NCBI GenBank assembly: GCA_963751245.1
Contig: CAVVTR010000009.1
Coordinates: 310,001-374,000, forward strand
DNA from: CAVVTR01 sp963751245
Lineage (GTDB): Bacteria; Acidobacteriota; Thermoanaerobaculia; Thermoanaerobaculales; Thermoanaerobaculaceae
Reading direction: 5' to 3'
DNA length: 64,000 nt
Position numbers and translations under genes: made by a program. The notes below the pieces were generated by a model that saw only the letters and a list, made by a program, of their open reading frames with translations, was not told the origin of the DNA and searched no databases. Of the stretch, positions 20,683 to 28,446 are shown piece by piece. Position 1 is the stretch's first letter. Each line of letters opens with the position of its first letter.

Positions 20683-20710
20683 CCTGGGTTCGACACCCGC
20701 GGAGGCCAAC

Positions 20711-21217
20711 ATGCAGAGGTTCCTGGGGATTCTCGTCGTCATCCTCCTTCTCGCCGGAGTGGCGGGCTACTTCACCCTGACCTACCGGGAGCGGTCCAAG
20801 CTGGCCACCCAGGAGCAGGCCGCGCAGGACAAGGTCCAGCAGGTCGAGTCCAGCGCGCGGAGCGCCACCCAGCAGCTCGCGGAGGACCTCACCCGAGTGC
20901 TCGCCGCGGCGGTCTCCGGCGACCTCGCCCGCGGTGAGTACGGCGCGCTGCAGAACGAGGTCGACGCCATGGTCCGCGGCAACCGCGTGGTGCGCATCAT
21001 CGTCCTCGACTCCAGCGGCAAGGTGGTGGCCACGACCGATCGCCGCTACGTCGGCCAGGGCGCGGAGGAGGAGGGCAACCGGCACGCCGCGGCCGCGCCG
21101 GACGTGACCCTGGTGCCGGAGAACCTCGCGCCCGGAGAGGTGGAGGTGGACGCCCCGGTGGCGGTGGGCAGCCAGCACGTGGGCGCGGTCCGCGTCTTCG
21201 TCAACATCGCGCCCTGA
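20711..21217 (+). CDS. Membrane-anchored extracytoplasmic protein, sensor-like
   Basis: 168 residues, not recognised. One N-terminal transmembrane helix (about 4-24), a helical stretch rich in Gln/Ala/Glu (30-75), then an alpha/beta region with IIVLDSSGKVVATTDRRYVG, which resembles the PAS-like (Cache) periplasmic domains of sensor kinases. No kinase, HAMP or cyclase output follows. RBS CGGAGG at 5-6 nt. It lies 28 nt after the deacetylase gene, same strand, so it may belong to the acetate operon; what it would sense is unknown. Confidence 0.65.
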   Translation: MQRFLGILVVILLLAGVAGYFTLTYRERSKLATQEQAAQDKVQQVESSARSATQQLAEDLTRVLAAAVSGDLARGEYGALQNEVDAMVRGNRVVRIIVLDSSGKVVATTDRRYVGQGAEEEGNRHAAAAPDVTLVPENLAPGEVEVDAPVAVGSQHVGAVRVFVNIAP

Positions 21218-21247
21218 GCGCAGGAGCCGGCGCCGCCCCGGCCCGGG

Positions 21248-22390
21248 TCAGGACCACACCCCGGGGACGGCCGTCCGGCAGCCGGGACAGCGGCCGTCGA
21301 GGAGGTTGTTGGACGCCACGGTGAAGCCGACGCGCCTGATCACCACCTCGCCGCAGGCGTGGCAGCGGGTGCTCTCGTCGGCGTGTCCGGGGACGTTGCC
21401 CAGGTAGACGTAGTGGAGTCCCTCGGCGCGGGCGGCCGCGACCGCCCTCTCCAGGGTTTCGAGGGGCGTGGGGGGCAGGTTGGTGAGACGGTAGGTCGGG
21501 TGGAAGCGGGAGAAGTGGACGGGGACGTCCTGCCCCAGCGTTCTCCTCACCCACCGCGCCATGGCGTGGATCTCGGCCTCGGAGTCGTTGAGGCCGGGCA
21601 CGAGGAGCACGACGATTTCCAGCCACACGCCCGCGCCCCGGATCCTCTCCAGGGTCTCCAGCACCGGCTTGAGCTCGCCCCGCACCACGTCGCGGTAGAA
21701 TCGCTCACTGAACGCCTTGAGGTCGATCTTCACGGCGGCGAGGCGCGGCAGCACTTCCCGCAGGGGGCGCTCCTGGATGTACCCGTTGCTGACCACGACG
21801 CTGCGCACGCCCACCTCCCGCGCGGCGTCGGCGGCGTCCCGCACGTACTCCCAGAAGACCACCGGCTCTGAGTAGGTCGCCGCCAGCAGCGGCGCGCCGG
21901 CCCGGCGGGCCGCGGCGGCGAGGGCCTGCGGCGGGAGCCAGACGCCGCGGACCTGCTCCGGGCGGAACTGGGAGATCTCCCAGTTCTGGCAGAACCGGCA
22001 CTCCACGTTGCACCCCGCCGCCGCGAAGGACAGCGCCCGGGCGCCCGGGAGCACGTGGAAGAAGGGCTTCTTCTCGACGGGGTCGACGTGGACGGCGCTG
22101 GCCAGGGAGTGGACCAGGGTGTGGTAGATGCCTGCCCTGTTCTCCCGGACGCCGCACGCGCCCCGCTCGGCGGGGGCCACGCGGCAGCCTCGCGGGCACA
22201 GCTGGCATTCGACCCTTCCCTCGTCGAGCTTCCGATACCAGGAGGCCTCGCGGGAGGGGATCTCGTCATCGGGGAGAGGCTCCCCCGGGCGCGGCGGCAC
22301 CCGGCCGGGCGCGGGGCGGGGCAGGGCGAGCCCCGCCACCCCCAGGGCGCCGAGGGCGAGGGAACGGCGGCGCGTGAGGGCCGGGCTCAC
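21248..22390 (-). CDS. amrS: AmmeMemoRadiSam system radical SAM enzyme with twin-arginine leader
   Basis: 380 residues from a GTG that overlaps the upstream stop (GTGA), with GAGGTG 5-6 nt before. Radical SAM cluster motif CNVECRFC at the start of the barrel, an N-terminal four-cysteine cluster (CQLCPRGC...GACG), and a C-terminal zinc-ribbon CHAC...CPGC ending PGVW, all typical of the AmrS family. The N-terminus LTRRRSLALGALGVAGLAL looks like a Tat signal, so the folded Fe-S enzyme may be exported. Reaction unknown; the family is predicted to work with Memo and AMMECR1 proteins, which are encoded two genes upstream. Last gene of a six-gene coupled operon. Confidence 0.85.
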   Translation of the reverse strand: MSPALTRRRSLALGALGVAGLALPRPAPGRVPPRPGEPLPDDEIPSREASWYRKLDEGRVECQLCPRGCRVAPAERGACGVRENRAGIYHTLVHSLASAVHVDPVEKKPFFHVLPGARALSFAAAGCNVECRFCQNWEISQFRPEQVRGVWLPPQALAAAARRAGAPLLAATYSEPVVFWEYVRDAADAAREVGVRSVVVSNGYIQERPLREVLPRLAAVKIDLKAFSERFYRDVVRGELKPVLETLERIRGAGVWLEIVVLLVPGLNDSEAEIHAMARWVRRTLGQDVPVHFSRFHPTYRLTNLPPTPLETLERAVAAARAEGLHYVYLGNVPGHADESTRCHACGEVVIRRVGFTVASNNLLDGRCPGCRTAVPGVWS

Positions 22391-23355
22391 GCGGTCACCT
22401 CGGTGATCCGCGCCGGGTCGCCGACCCCCAGGCCGTACCGGGCGGCGGTGACCAGGAAGCGGGGAGGGCGGCCCGCCGCCTCGAGCGAGGGGAGGCCACG
22501 GCGGCGCCGCTCGGCCTCGATGACCCGCCAGGCCCACGCGTCGGCGGCCACCGGATCGGTGGAAGCGGCCACGAGCCCCAGGGGGAAGATCCCGTCGGGG
22601 CGGAACGCCGGCCCGCCGTGACACTGGGCCTCGATCCCGTCGAGCAGCGTGAGCCGCACCCGGGAGCGCAGGAACGGGTGGTTGAACACGTCGGCCACGT
22701 ACGGATCGCAGTTGTCGTCGTGGTACTTGTTGGGGTTGTGGATGACGCCGTACCAGTTCTTCAGGCTGGCGGACACGCCGCACAGGTCGTGGTCCTTGAC
22801 GACGCCGAAGCCGACCAGGGCGGTGCAGGTCGTGGAGACGAGGCGGGCGTAGCAGGCGCCCACGGCGCCCGAGGTGGAGACCACCGCGTCGTAGTCGTTG
22901 TCGATGCCTCGGCAGGAGAAGGCCGCTCCCGGAGCGCCGGGGCAAAACCCCGCGCGGCGCAGCTCACGGGAGGACCGCTCGAAGACGACGATCCTCTCCG
23001 GTGTGACGCCGCAGCCGGCCAGGCAGCGGGCGAACGCCCCGACCAGCTCGGGGCGCGGCGACAGGCGCGGGCCCGCCAGGCAGTTCACCTTGATCCCGAC
23101 GGTGTCCGCGGGGCCGAACAGAGCGGCCAGCGCGTCCCGGGCCGAGGGCGCTCCGGTGGCGGCGACGATGGCGCCCTCAACGGCGCGCCGGGCGGCCGCG
23201 GCGGACAACGGCCCCGCCGGGAAAGGAGGCGGCGCCTTCGCCAGGCCGACGCGCCCCGCCGCGCGAGAGGGCGCCTCGCCGGTGGTCCGGTGGCCCGCCA
23301 GGAGCCCCAGGCCCGCGAGGGCGCCGAGCTCCCGCCGCGTCAGCCCTCGGGTCAC
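22387..23355 (-). CDS. DUF362 protein with Tat signal (first of two)
   Basis: 322 residues from GTG (GTGA overlap with the preceding Memo-AMMECR1 gene; GGAGAGGGGG upstream). N-terminus TRGLTRRELGALAGLGLLAG fits a twin-arginine leader. The body has DUF362 features: GIKVNCLAG, SLKNWYGVIHNPNKYHDDNCDPY, and TDPVAADAWAWR near the end. DUF362 proteins are often found beside ferredoxins, but no reaction is established. Several conserved-looking cysteines (residues about 150-240) could bind metal. Exported location and operon position suggest it serves the AmmeMemoRadiSam enzymes. Confidence 0.8.
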   Translation of the reverse strand: MTRGLTRRELGALAGLGLLAGHRTTGEAPSRAAGRVGLAKAPPPFPAGPLSAAAARRAVEGAIVAATGAPSARDALAALFGPADTVGIKVNCLAGPRLSPRPELVGAFARCLAGCGVTPERIVVFERSSRELRRAGFCPGAPGAAFSCRGIDNDYDAVVSTSGAVGACYARLVSTTCTALVGFGVVKDHDLCGVSASLKNWYGVIHNPNKYHDDNCDPYVADVFNHPFLRSRVRLTLLDGIEAQCHGGPAFRPDGIFPLGLVAASTDPVAADAWAWRVIEAERRRRGLPSLEAAGRPPRFLVTAARYGLGVGDPARITEVTA

Positions 23356-24902
23356 TCCCCCTCTCCGAAGACCTGCGCGGTGAACACCTCCAGCGTCGCG
23401 CCGCGGCGCCAGGCGTCGGGCGACAGCCCGGCCTTCCGCGCCAGCTGAGAGAGGAACGTCGCCACGTCCCAGCCGGTCTCGGTGGCCACCTGGGGCAGGA
23501 ACACGGCCTGCCGCCCCCCCTTGGAGAGCAGCACGCCGTGGGTCCCCAGCACGATGGCCTCGGGGCCCGGCACCGGCCGCATGGGCGACAGCACGGAGAC
23601 CTCCACCGAAACGCCGTCGAGCTCGTCCGGGGCGAGGGTGGGGAAGCGGGGATCGTGGGCGGCCGAGACCGCGGCGCGCACGACGGCGTCCACGAGGGGC
23701 TCCCTGGCCTCCAGGGTGCCGATGCACCCGCGCAGGCGGCCCAGCCGGGCGGCCCGCGCCGGGCGGTTGTTGACGGTGACGAAGACCCCGGCGGGGGCCG
23801 CGAGTGCGCCCTCGACCCGGTGGGCGGAGAACCAGTCCGCGAGCTGGCCGCGGTGGGTGACGTGGGTGGCGAGGGCGGCACGGGCGAGGGCCGTGACGGC
23901 CCCCTGCTGCTCCTCGTCGAGGGGCGCGGGCGAGGCCGCCGCGCCGTCCTCCCGCCACGGCGTCCAGCGGCCGCGGAAGCTCACCGCCGCGTACGCCACC
24001 ACCTGGCTCCAGTCGTGCCTCACGTCGCCGGAGGTGGACACCCCGACGACGCGGCCGGCGCCCTCGAAGGCGTGGCCGACGACCTCGAGAAGGACCCGGA
24101 TGGGACGCTCGCCGCAGACCGTGTCGCCGCTGGCCTCGATCTGGTGGCGGAAGCCGCGGGCGTCCCCCGCCGCGGCGAGCCCGGCGGTCGCCGTGGCCAG
24201 GCGGCGCAGCGCGTCGCCGGCGCGGGCGTCGGCGGGGAACGGCGCGTAGCCGTAGGCCGCGCCGTGGTGGGTGAAGTCCGAGGACACCACCACCAGGGTG
24301 TGGTCGTCGAGAAGCGAGGCGAGGCCGCGGGCGATCCCAGCGATGGTGGCCTGATCGGTGGCGTGGCCGATGAGGACCGGCACGATGGGGACGGCGCCGG
24401 CGGTCGCCTGGAGGAAGGGTAGCTCGACCTCGAGGCAGTGCTCGGGGCCGTGGGCGCCCGCCGGCCCGTCGAAGCCGGGCAGCCGTCGCAGGCGCTCCAC
24501 CGCGTCGCGGTCCACGGGCACCTCGCCCAGCGGCGTGGCGAAAGCCGTCACGCCGGGCCGGGGAAGCGCCGCGCCCGAGAACCCGGCGTGGTGGGAGGGT
24601 CCCAGCAGGACGACGCGGTGGAGGTCCGCGCCGGCCACGCCGGCGAAGGCCTTTGCGGCGGTGGACCCGGAGAACACGTAGCCGGCGTGGGGCACGATGA
24701 GGGCCCGGACCGGTTCCCCGGCCTCCGTTTCGCGCGGCAGGAGGGAACGGACCTCCTCCCGCAGCTCGACGGTCCCGCCGGGGTAGAAAGCCCCCGCCAC
24801 CGCGGGCCGCCGGACCTCGGCGCTCACAGTCGCTGACAGCATGATGGCCCCCATGACCAGGGCTCCGCGCATGATCGGGCCCCGTTCACAATGTCGCGTC
24901 AT
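23352..24902 (-). CDS. Memo-AMMECR1 fusion (AmmeMemoRadiSam proteins B and A) with signal peptide
   Basis: 516 residues. Signal peptide about 1-28 (hydrophobic core ALVMGAIMLSATVSA, likely cut after VSA; a second possible ATG is at residue 11). Memo domain about 30-310: metal-site histidines in PHAGYVFSG, GPSHHAGF, GPEHCLEVELPFLQ and SSDFTHHGAAYG. AMMECR1 domain about 330-516: LRGCIGTLEAREPLVDAV and VEVSVLSPMRPV. Memo belongs to the extradiol dioxygenase (LigB) superfamily; AMMECR1 function is not known. The two are usually separate cytoplasmic proteins; here fused and exported. Start fixed by ATGA overlap with the polyferredoxin gene. Confidence 0.87.
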   Translation of the reverse strand: MTRHCERGPIMRGALVMGAIMLSATVSAEVRRPAVAGAFYPGGTVELREEVRSLLPRETEAGEPVRALIVPHAGYVFSGSTAAKAFAGVAGADLHRVVLLGPSHHAGFSGAALPRPGVTAFATPLGEVPVDRDAVERLRRLPGFDGPAGAHGPEHCLEVELPFLQATAGAVPIVPVLIGHATDQATIAGIARGLASLLDDHTLVVVSSDFTHHGAAYGYAPFPADARAGDALRRLATATAGLAAAGDARGFRHQIEASGDTVCGERPIRVLLEVVGHAFEGAGRVVGVSTSGDVRHDWSQVVAYAAVSFRGRWTPWREDGAAASPAPLDEEQQGAVTALARAALATHVTHRGQLADWFSAHRVEGALAAPAGVFVTVNNRPARAARLGRLRGCIGTLEAREPLVDAVVRAAVSAAHDPRFPTLAPDELDGVSVEVSVLSPMRPVPGPEAIVLGTHGVLLSKGGRQAVFLPQVATETGWDVATFLSQLARKAGLSPDAWRRGATLEVFTAQVFGEGE

Positions 24903-26383
24903 CGGCGCGTCACGTCCAGCACCATGCGGTTCAGGGGGTCCCGGGTCTCCCCCACGGAGGACACGCGGATCGCCGCACGTTCGCCCACCGGGCAGTTGTG
25001 CTCGCAGATGCCGCACCCGACGCACTTGTCCGGCTCGACGCGGGGACGCTGCAGGACGAGGACGGCGCCGTTGCGGCCCGGCTCCTCCACGTGCTCGAGC
25101 CAGATGGCCTTGGGGTCGGTCGGGCACATCTCCTCGCAGACGATGCAGGGCGTGTGCATGCCCCACGGCAGGCACCGCCCCCGGTCCACGAACGCCGTGC
25201 CGATGCAAACGGGCGGGGCGCCGTCGTAGCCGGTCTTCCGTTCCGCGGTGAGACGCCCGATCGCCCCCGTGGGGCACACCTCGCCGCAGCGGGTGCAGGC
25301 GAACTCGCACCAGCCCCGGCGCGGCACCACCACCGGCGTCCAGAACCCCTCGACGCCGGCCTGGGAGATGGCCGGGTGCAGCGCGTTGGTGGGACACGCC
25401 TGCTGGCACAGGGAGCACTTGACGCAGCGCGCCAGGAAGTCGGGTTCGGACAAGGCGCCCGGTGGCCTGAGCAGGCTGGAGCGGGCGGCTTCCCGGCCGC
25501 CGCCGGTGGCGCGCAGCACGGGGGCGAGGGCGAAGCTGCCGAGCACGCTGCCGACCAGGTACCGCCGGGAGAGGTCCGGACGGGCCGGTAGCGGCGCCGG
25601 CGGCGCCAGGGGACGGTAGCTCACCGCCCCCTCCGGGCACGCCGGGACGCAGTTGAGGCAGACGAGACACTCTCCGGGGCGGTGCTCGGCCAGGGGCTCG
25701 TCCGCGCCCTGGCAGGCGAAGGCGCACAGGGTGCACGAGGAGCACGCCCCGTCGCGGCGGTGGATGCGGAAGATGGAGAAGCGGCTGAACACCCCCAGCA
25801 GCGCCCCGAGGGGGCAGAAGCCGCGGCAGAACACCCGGGGGATCCACCGGCTCGCCACCAGGATGGCGAGGAGGAGCAGCACCGCGAGCCAGCCGCCGGG
25901 TACGGGGCGCCCGTGGGGCAGGGCGGACCAGGCCGAGGCCAGGCCGCGGGCCAGCAGGGACAGGGGGTCGAGGAGACCGGTCTGCAGCGTTCCCGCCAGG
26001 GCGCCGGCGAGGAGCGCGGCGAGGATGAAGTACTTGAGGGCGTACCAGCGCCGGTAGCGGTTGACCTTCAGGCTCTCCCGGCGGCTGCGCGGCGAGAGCA
26101 GCCGGCTGGAGAGCTGCTGGAGCGTTCCGAGGGGGCAGATCCACCCGCAGAACACGCGGCCGAACACGATCGTCAGGACCAGCAGGCCCACCGCCCACAC
26201 CAGCGCCCCGGGCAGGGTGCCAGAGGTCAGGACGACCCCCACCGCCGAGAGCGGGTCCGCGTGGTGGAAGACGGTGAACGGGAGGTCGTGGAGGTCACCC
26301 GACGCCAGCCGCGCCAGCAGGAAGAGGAACAGGGCCAGGAACACCGTCTGGTAGAGGATCCTGATGCGTCGCGTCCAGGTCAT
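24899..26383 (-). CDS. Membrane polyferredoxin, NapH-like plus NapG-like fusion
   Basis: 494 residues. Four membrane helices (about 10-29, 57-77, 114-133, 164-181) with the NapH/MauN motifs FCGWICPLG (78-86) and FCRGFCPLG (185-193), two [4Fe-4S] sites (CSSCTLC..., CLVCLNC...), then an internal twin-arginine-type segment LSRRYLVGSVLGSFALAPVL (271-290) and a NapG/MauM-like part with four more cysteine clusters (CVKCSLC, CEFACTRC, CIVCEEMC, CVGCGIC). In nitrate reduction NapGH moves electrons from quinol to the periplasm. In this operon it may feed exported Fe-S enzymes (inference). Start overlaps the previous stop (ATGA). Confidence 0.85.
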   Translation of the reverse strand: MTWTRRIRILYQTVFLALFLFLLARLASGDLHDLPFTVFHHADPLSAVGVVLTSGTLPGALVWAVGLLVLTIVFGRVFCGWICPLGTLQQLSSRLLSPRSRRESLKVNRYRRWYALKYFILAALLAGALAGTLQTGLLDPLSLLARGLASAWSALPHGRPVPGGWLAVLLLLAILVASRWIPRVFCRGFCPLGALLGVFSRFSIFRIHRRDGACSSCTLCAFACQGADEPLAEHRPGECLVCLNCVPACPEGAVSYRPLAPPAPLPARPDLSRRYLVGSVLGSFALAPVLRATGGGREAARSSLLRPPGALSEPDFLARCVKCSLCQQACPTNALHPAISQAGVEGFWTPVVVPRRGWCEFACTRCGEVCPTGAIGRLTAERKTGYDGAPPVCIGTAFVDRGRCLPWGMHTPCIVCEEMCPTDPKAIWLEHVEEPGRNGAVLVLQRPRVEPDKCVGCGICEHNCPVGERAAIRVSSVGETRDPLNRMVLDVTRR

Positions 26384-27351
26384 GCCGTGCCCAGCTCCTT
26401 CACGTCGGCCCCGTTGGCGGAGCCCAGGCCGCGCCGTTCCGCCTCGAGCACCGAGCCGAGCTGCCGGGGTTCGAGGCCGAGCTGCACGGCGCCCCAGGCG
26501 TCGCACAGGACCGGGTCCGTGCCCACCGCAACGGCGCCCACCGCCCTCACGTCGCCGAGGCTGCCACCCTGGGGGCCGTTGGCCGCGAGGACGCGGGTGG
26601 CGTCCACCACCGTGAGGGTGGGCCGGAAGGTCGCGCCGAGCTCGGCGACGGCGCGGTCGATGCTCTGGTGGAGGCGGTTGCGGCCACGCCCCAGGACGCC
26701 GAACCAGTTCTTCATCCCCAGCGTCGCCCGCGCCAGGGCGTGGTGCTTGACCACCGGCACATTGATGACGCGGTCCGCGCGCAGGAGCTCCTGGATCACC
26801 TCGAGTCCCGCCGTGAGCCCGGTCAGGGCGGCAGGGACGAGGGTGAGCGACGCGGAGGGGATGACGTCGGCGCCCGCCACGGCCGCGGCCTGCGCGATGC
26901 CGGAACGGGCGAAGCAGCGGCGCGGGTCGTTGCAGGAGATGTCGGTGACCAGCACCTTCGCGGCTCCCGCCGCCAGGCACAGCCGAACCAGCTCGGCGAC
27001 CACGGTGGGGTCCGTGTTGGCCGCCTGCTCGGGCAGGCGGTCCCAGCCGATGTTGGGCTTGAGCAGCACGGTCTCGCCGCGGCCCACGTAGCGCTCCATG
27101 CCGCCCATGGCGGCCACGGCGCGCCGGACGTTGGCGGCGGCGTCGGGTCCGCGGGCTGCCGCGGCGGCGGGGTGCGCCCCGTCGGCGGCCGCGCGCCAGT
27201 CGGGGACCGCCTCGGCCGCGCCGCTGACGGCGCGCCGGTCGTGAAAGAGCAGGGCGCCCGCTCCCACCGCCGCGGCCGCCGCGCCGGCGGAGGCCAGGCG
27301 GAGCACCGCGTCGCGGCGCGACAGCCGTTCCCGGTAGGGGTCGCCGCTCAC
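26380..27351 (-). CDS. DUF362 protein with Tat-type anchor (second of two)
   Basis: 323 residues from GTG at the GTGA overlap with the upstream gene, with AAGGGAG 8 nt before it; a GTG 21 nt further upstream lacks that fit. Leader PYRERLSRRDAVLRLASAG plus a hydrophobic Ala/Gly segment (about 20-42) suggests a Tat-exported, perhaps anchored protein. DUF362 body: VLLKPNIGWDRLPEQAANTD, VVKHHALARATLGMKNWFG, VDATRVLAANGPQGG and VGTDPVLCDAWGA. It differs clearly from the other DUF362 protein in the operon, so the two are probably not redundant. Confidence 0.8.
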   Translation of the reverse strand: MSGDPYRERLSRRDAVLRLASAGAAAAAVGAGALLFHDRRAVSGAAEAVPDWRAAADGAHPAAAAARGPDAAANVRRAVAAMGGMERYVGRGETVLLKPNIGWDRLPEQAANTDPTVVAELVRLCLAAGAAKVLVTDISCNDPRRCFARSGIAQAAAVAGADVIPSASLTLVPAALTGLTAGLEVIQELLRADRVINVPVVKHHALARATLGMKNWFGVLGRGRNRLHQSIDRAVAELGATFRPTLTVVDATRVLAANGPQGGSLGDVRAVGAVAVGTDPVLCDAWGAVQLGLEPRQLGSVLEAERRGLGSANGADVKELGTA

Positions 27352-27908
27352 GAGGACGCTCCCTTCCGCCACGCCGACGCCACCGCGCGGAGGGCGGCCG
27401 GGGCCCCGGCCGGGGGGCCGAACACCGTGAGCTTGAGGTAGTCGCGCCCGGAGACGGCGAGGAGCACCATGCCGTCGGTGACGGCGGAGGGGTCGGAGGC
27501 GACCGGTGCGGCGGCCGCGGGCTTCTCGGCCGCGAGCTGGCCGAGGGCCCCCTCCGGGGTCCCGAACCGGTACACCTCGGCGGTCACCTCGACGGCTTCA
27601 CCCCCTTCGCTCGCGAAGGTGTAGTCGGCGGTGGCACAGCGCTCGAAGCCGCGGGACAGGTAGCCCTCCGCGGCGCCGTCGATGAACTCGTACAGGGTGT
27701 CCGGATCGTAGCTCGACACCTCCGAGCGGCCGGCCGCACCCGCCGCCGCAGCCTCGGGCAGCACCGGTCCCGCGCCGGCCCGCAGCGCCGCGAGGACGGC
27801 CGTCGGATCCTCCCTGACGTCCCGGCCCCGGTGGGCCACCCAGGCCACGGTGGCCGCCAGGGGTACGAGGAGGAGCAGGTGCCAGGGTCTGATGCCTCTC
27901 ACGGACAT
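27348..27908 (-). CDS. DUF6599-like membrane-anchored protein
   Basis: 186 residues. N-terminal anchor or signal (about 8-26, WHLLLLVPLAATVAWVA), then a domain with SSYDPDTLYEFIDGAAEGYLSRGF, a pattern I associate with DUF6599-type proteins that accompany Fe-S operons; function unknown. ATG preceded by GGGAG at 5 nt. First gene of the coupled six-gene operon that ends at 21248. The region upstream contains TACCGT and the palindrome ACGGTACCGT (27925-27934), so a promoter here is possible, but transcription could also continue from cstA. Confidence 0.7.
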   Translation of the reverse strand: MSVRGIRPWHLLLLVPLAATVAWVAHRGRDVREDPTAVLAALRAGAGPVLPEAAAAGAAGRSEVSSYDPDTLYEFIDGAAEGYLSRGFERCATADYTFASEGGEAVEVTAEVYRFGTPEGALGQLAAEKPAAAAPVASDPSAVTDGMVLLAVSGRDYLKLTVFGPPAGAPAALRAVASAWRKGASS

Positions 27909-27966
27909 GAGTCTCCCGGCGGTCACGGTACCGTGGAAACCCCGCCCGGGCAAGGCCGGCGCGGGC

Positions 27967-28425
27967 TCACGGGCGCGCCGGGGCGCTGCTCCCGATGTCC
28001 GCCACCACCTTCCAGCCGCCGTCCCCCCCGCGCCGCCACACGGTGACGTACGAGCCCTTCCGGACGACGGCGCCACCGGCAGCGCCGGTCAGGGTCCAGG
28101 TCCCGAAGGTGTAGCCGAGGTCGCCGGCCGCCGCCACCTCGGCGCCCAGGGGGCGCCAGGCGAGGCCGGCCGGGGTGAACCCAGTGGCCCGGTAGTGGGC
28201 GCGGATCGCCTCCAGGCCGGAGACGACGGTGCCGTCGGGCGGGAAGATCGTGGCGTCCTCGGCGAAGAACGCCAGCCAGCCGTCGAGGCCGCGGGCGGCG
28301 GAGGCCTGGGCGAACGCGGTGTCGGTGCGGATCAGGGCGGCGCGCTCCGCGTCGTGGTCCCGGCCGCCGCACGCGGCGAGGAGGGTCGTGACGGCCAGAG
28401 CGGCGAGAAGACGGCGGCGGATCAT
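27967..28425 (-). CDS. NTF2-like (DUF4440/SnoaL-type) lipoprotein
   Basis: 152 residues from the ATG 6 nt after GGGAG; a second ATG 12 nt upstream has no ribosome site. Lipobox LLAAC with Cys at about 18, so a lipoprotein facing the periplasm. The rest is one NTF2-like domain: ERAALIRTDTAFAQASAARGLDGWLAFFAEDATIFPPDG at the front and FGTWTLTG...GSYVTVWRR...WKVVADIG at the end. Such domains bind small ligands or are enzymes; no catalytic assignment. 21 nt after cstA on the same strand. Confidence 0.8.
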   Translation of the reverse strand: MIRRRLLAALAVTTLLAACGGRDHDAERAALIRTDTAFAQASAARGLDGWLAFFAEDATIFPPDGTVVSGLEAIRAHYRATGFTPAGLAWRPLGAEVAAAGDLGYTFGTWTLTGAAGGAVVRKGSYVTVWRRGGDGGWKVVADIGSSAPARP

Positions 28426-28446
28426 GCGGGCTCCCATGGTGGCCGT

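Noticed and set aside
27925..27934. Perfect palindrome ACGGTACCGT upstream of the DUF6599-like gene
   Set aside because: Ten bases in GC-rich sequence, single copy, and it includes a possible -10 box; too weak to call an operator.
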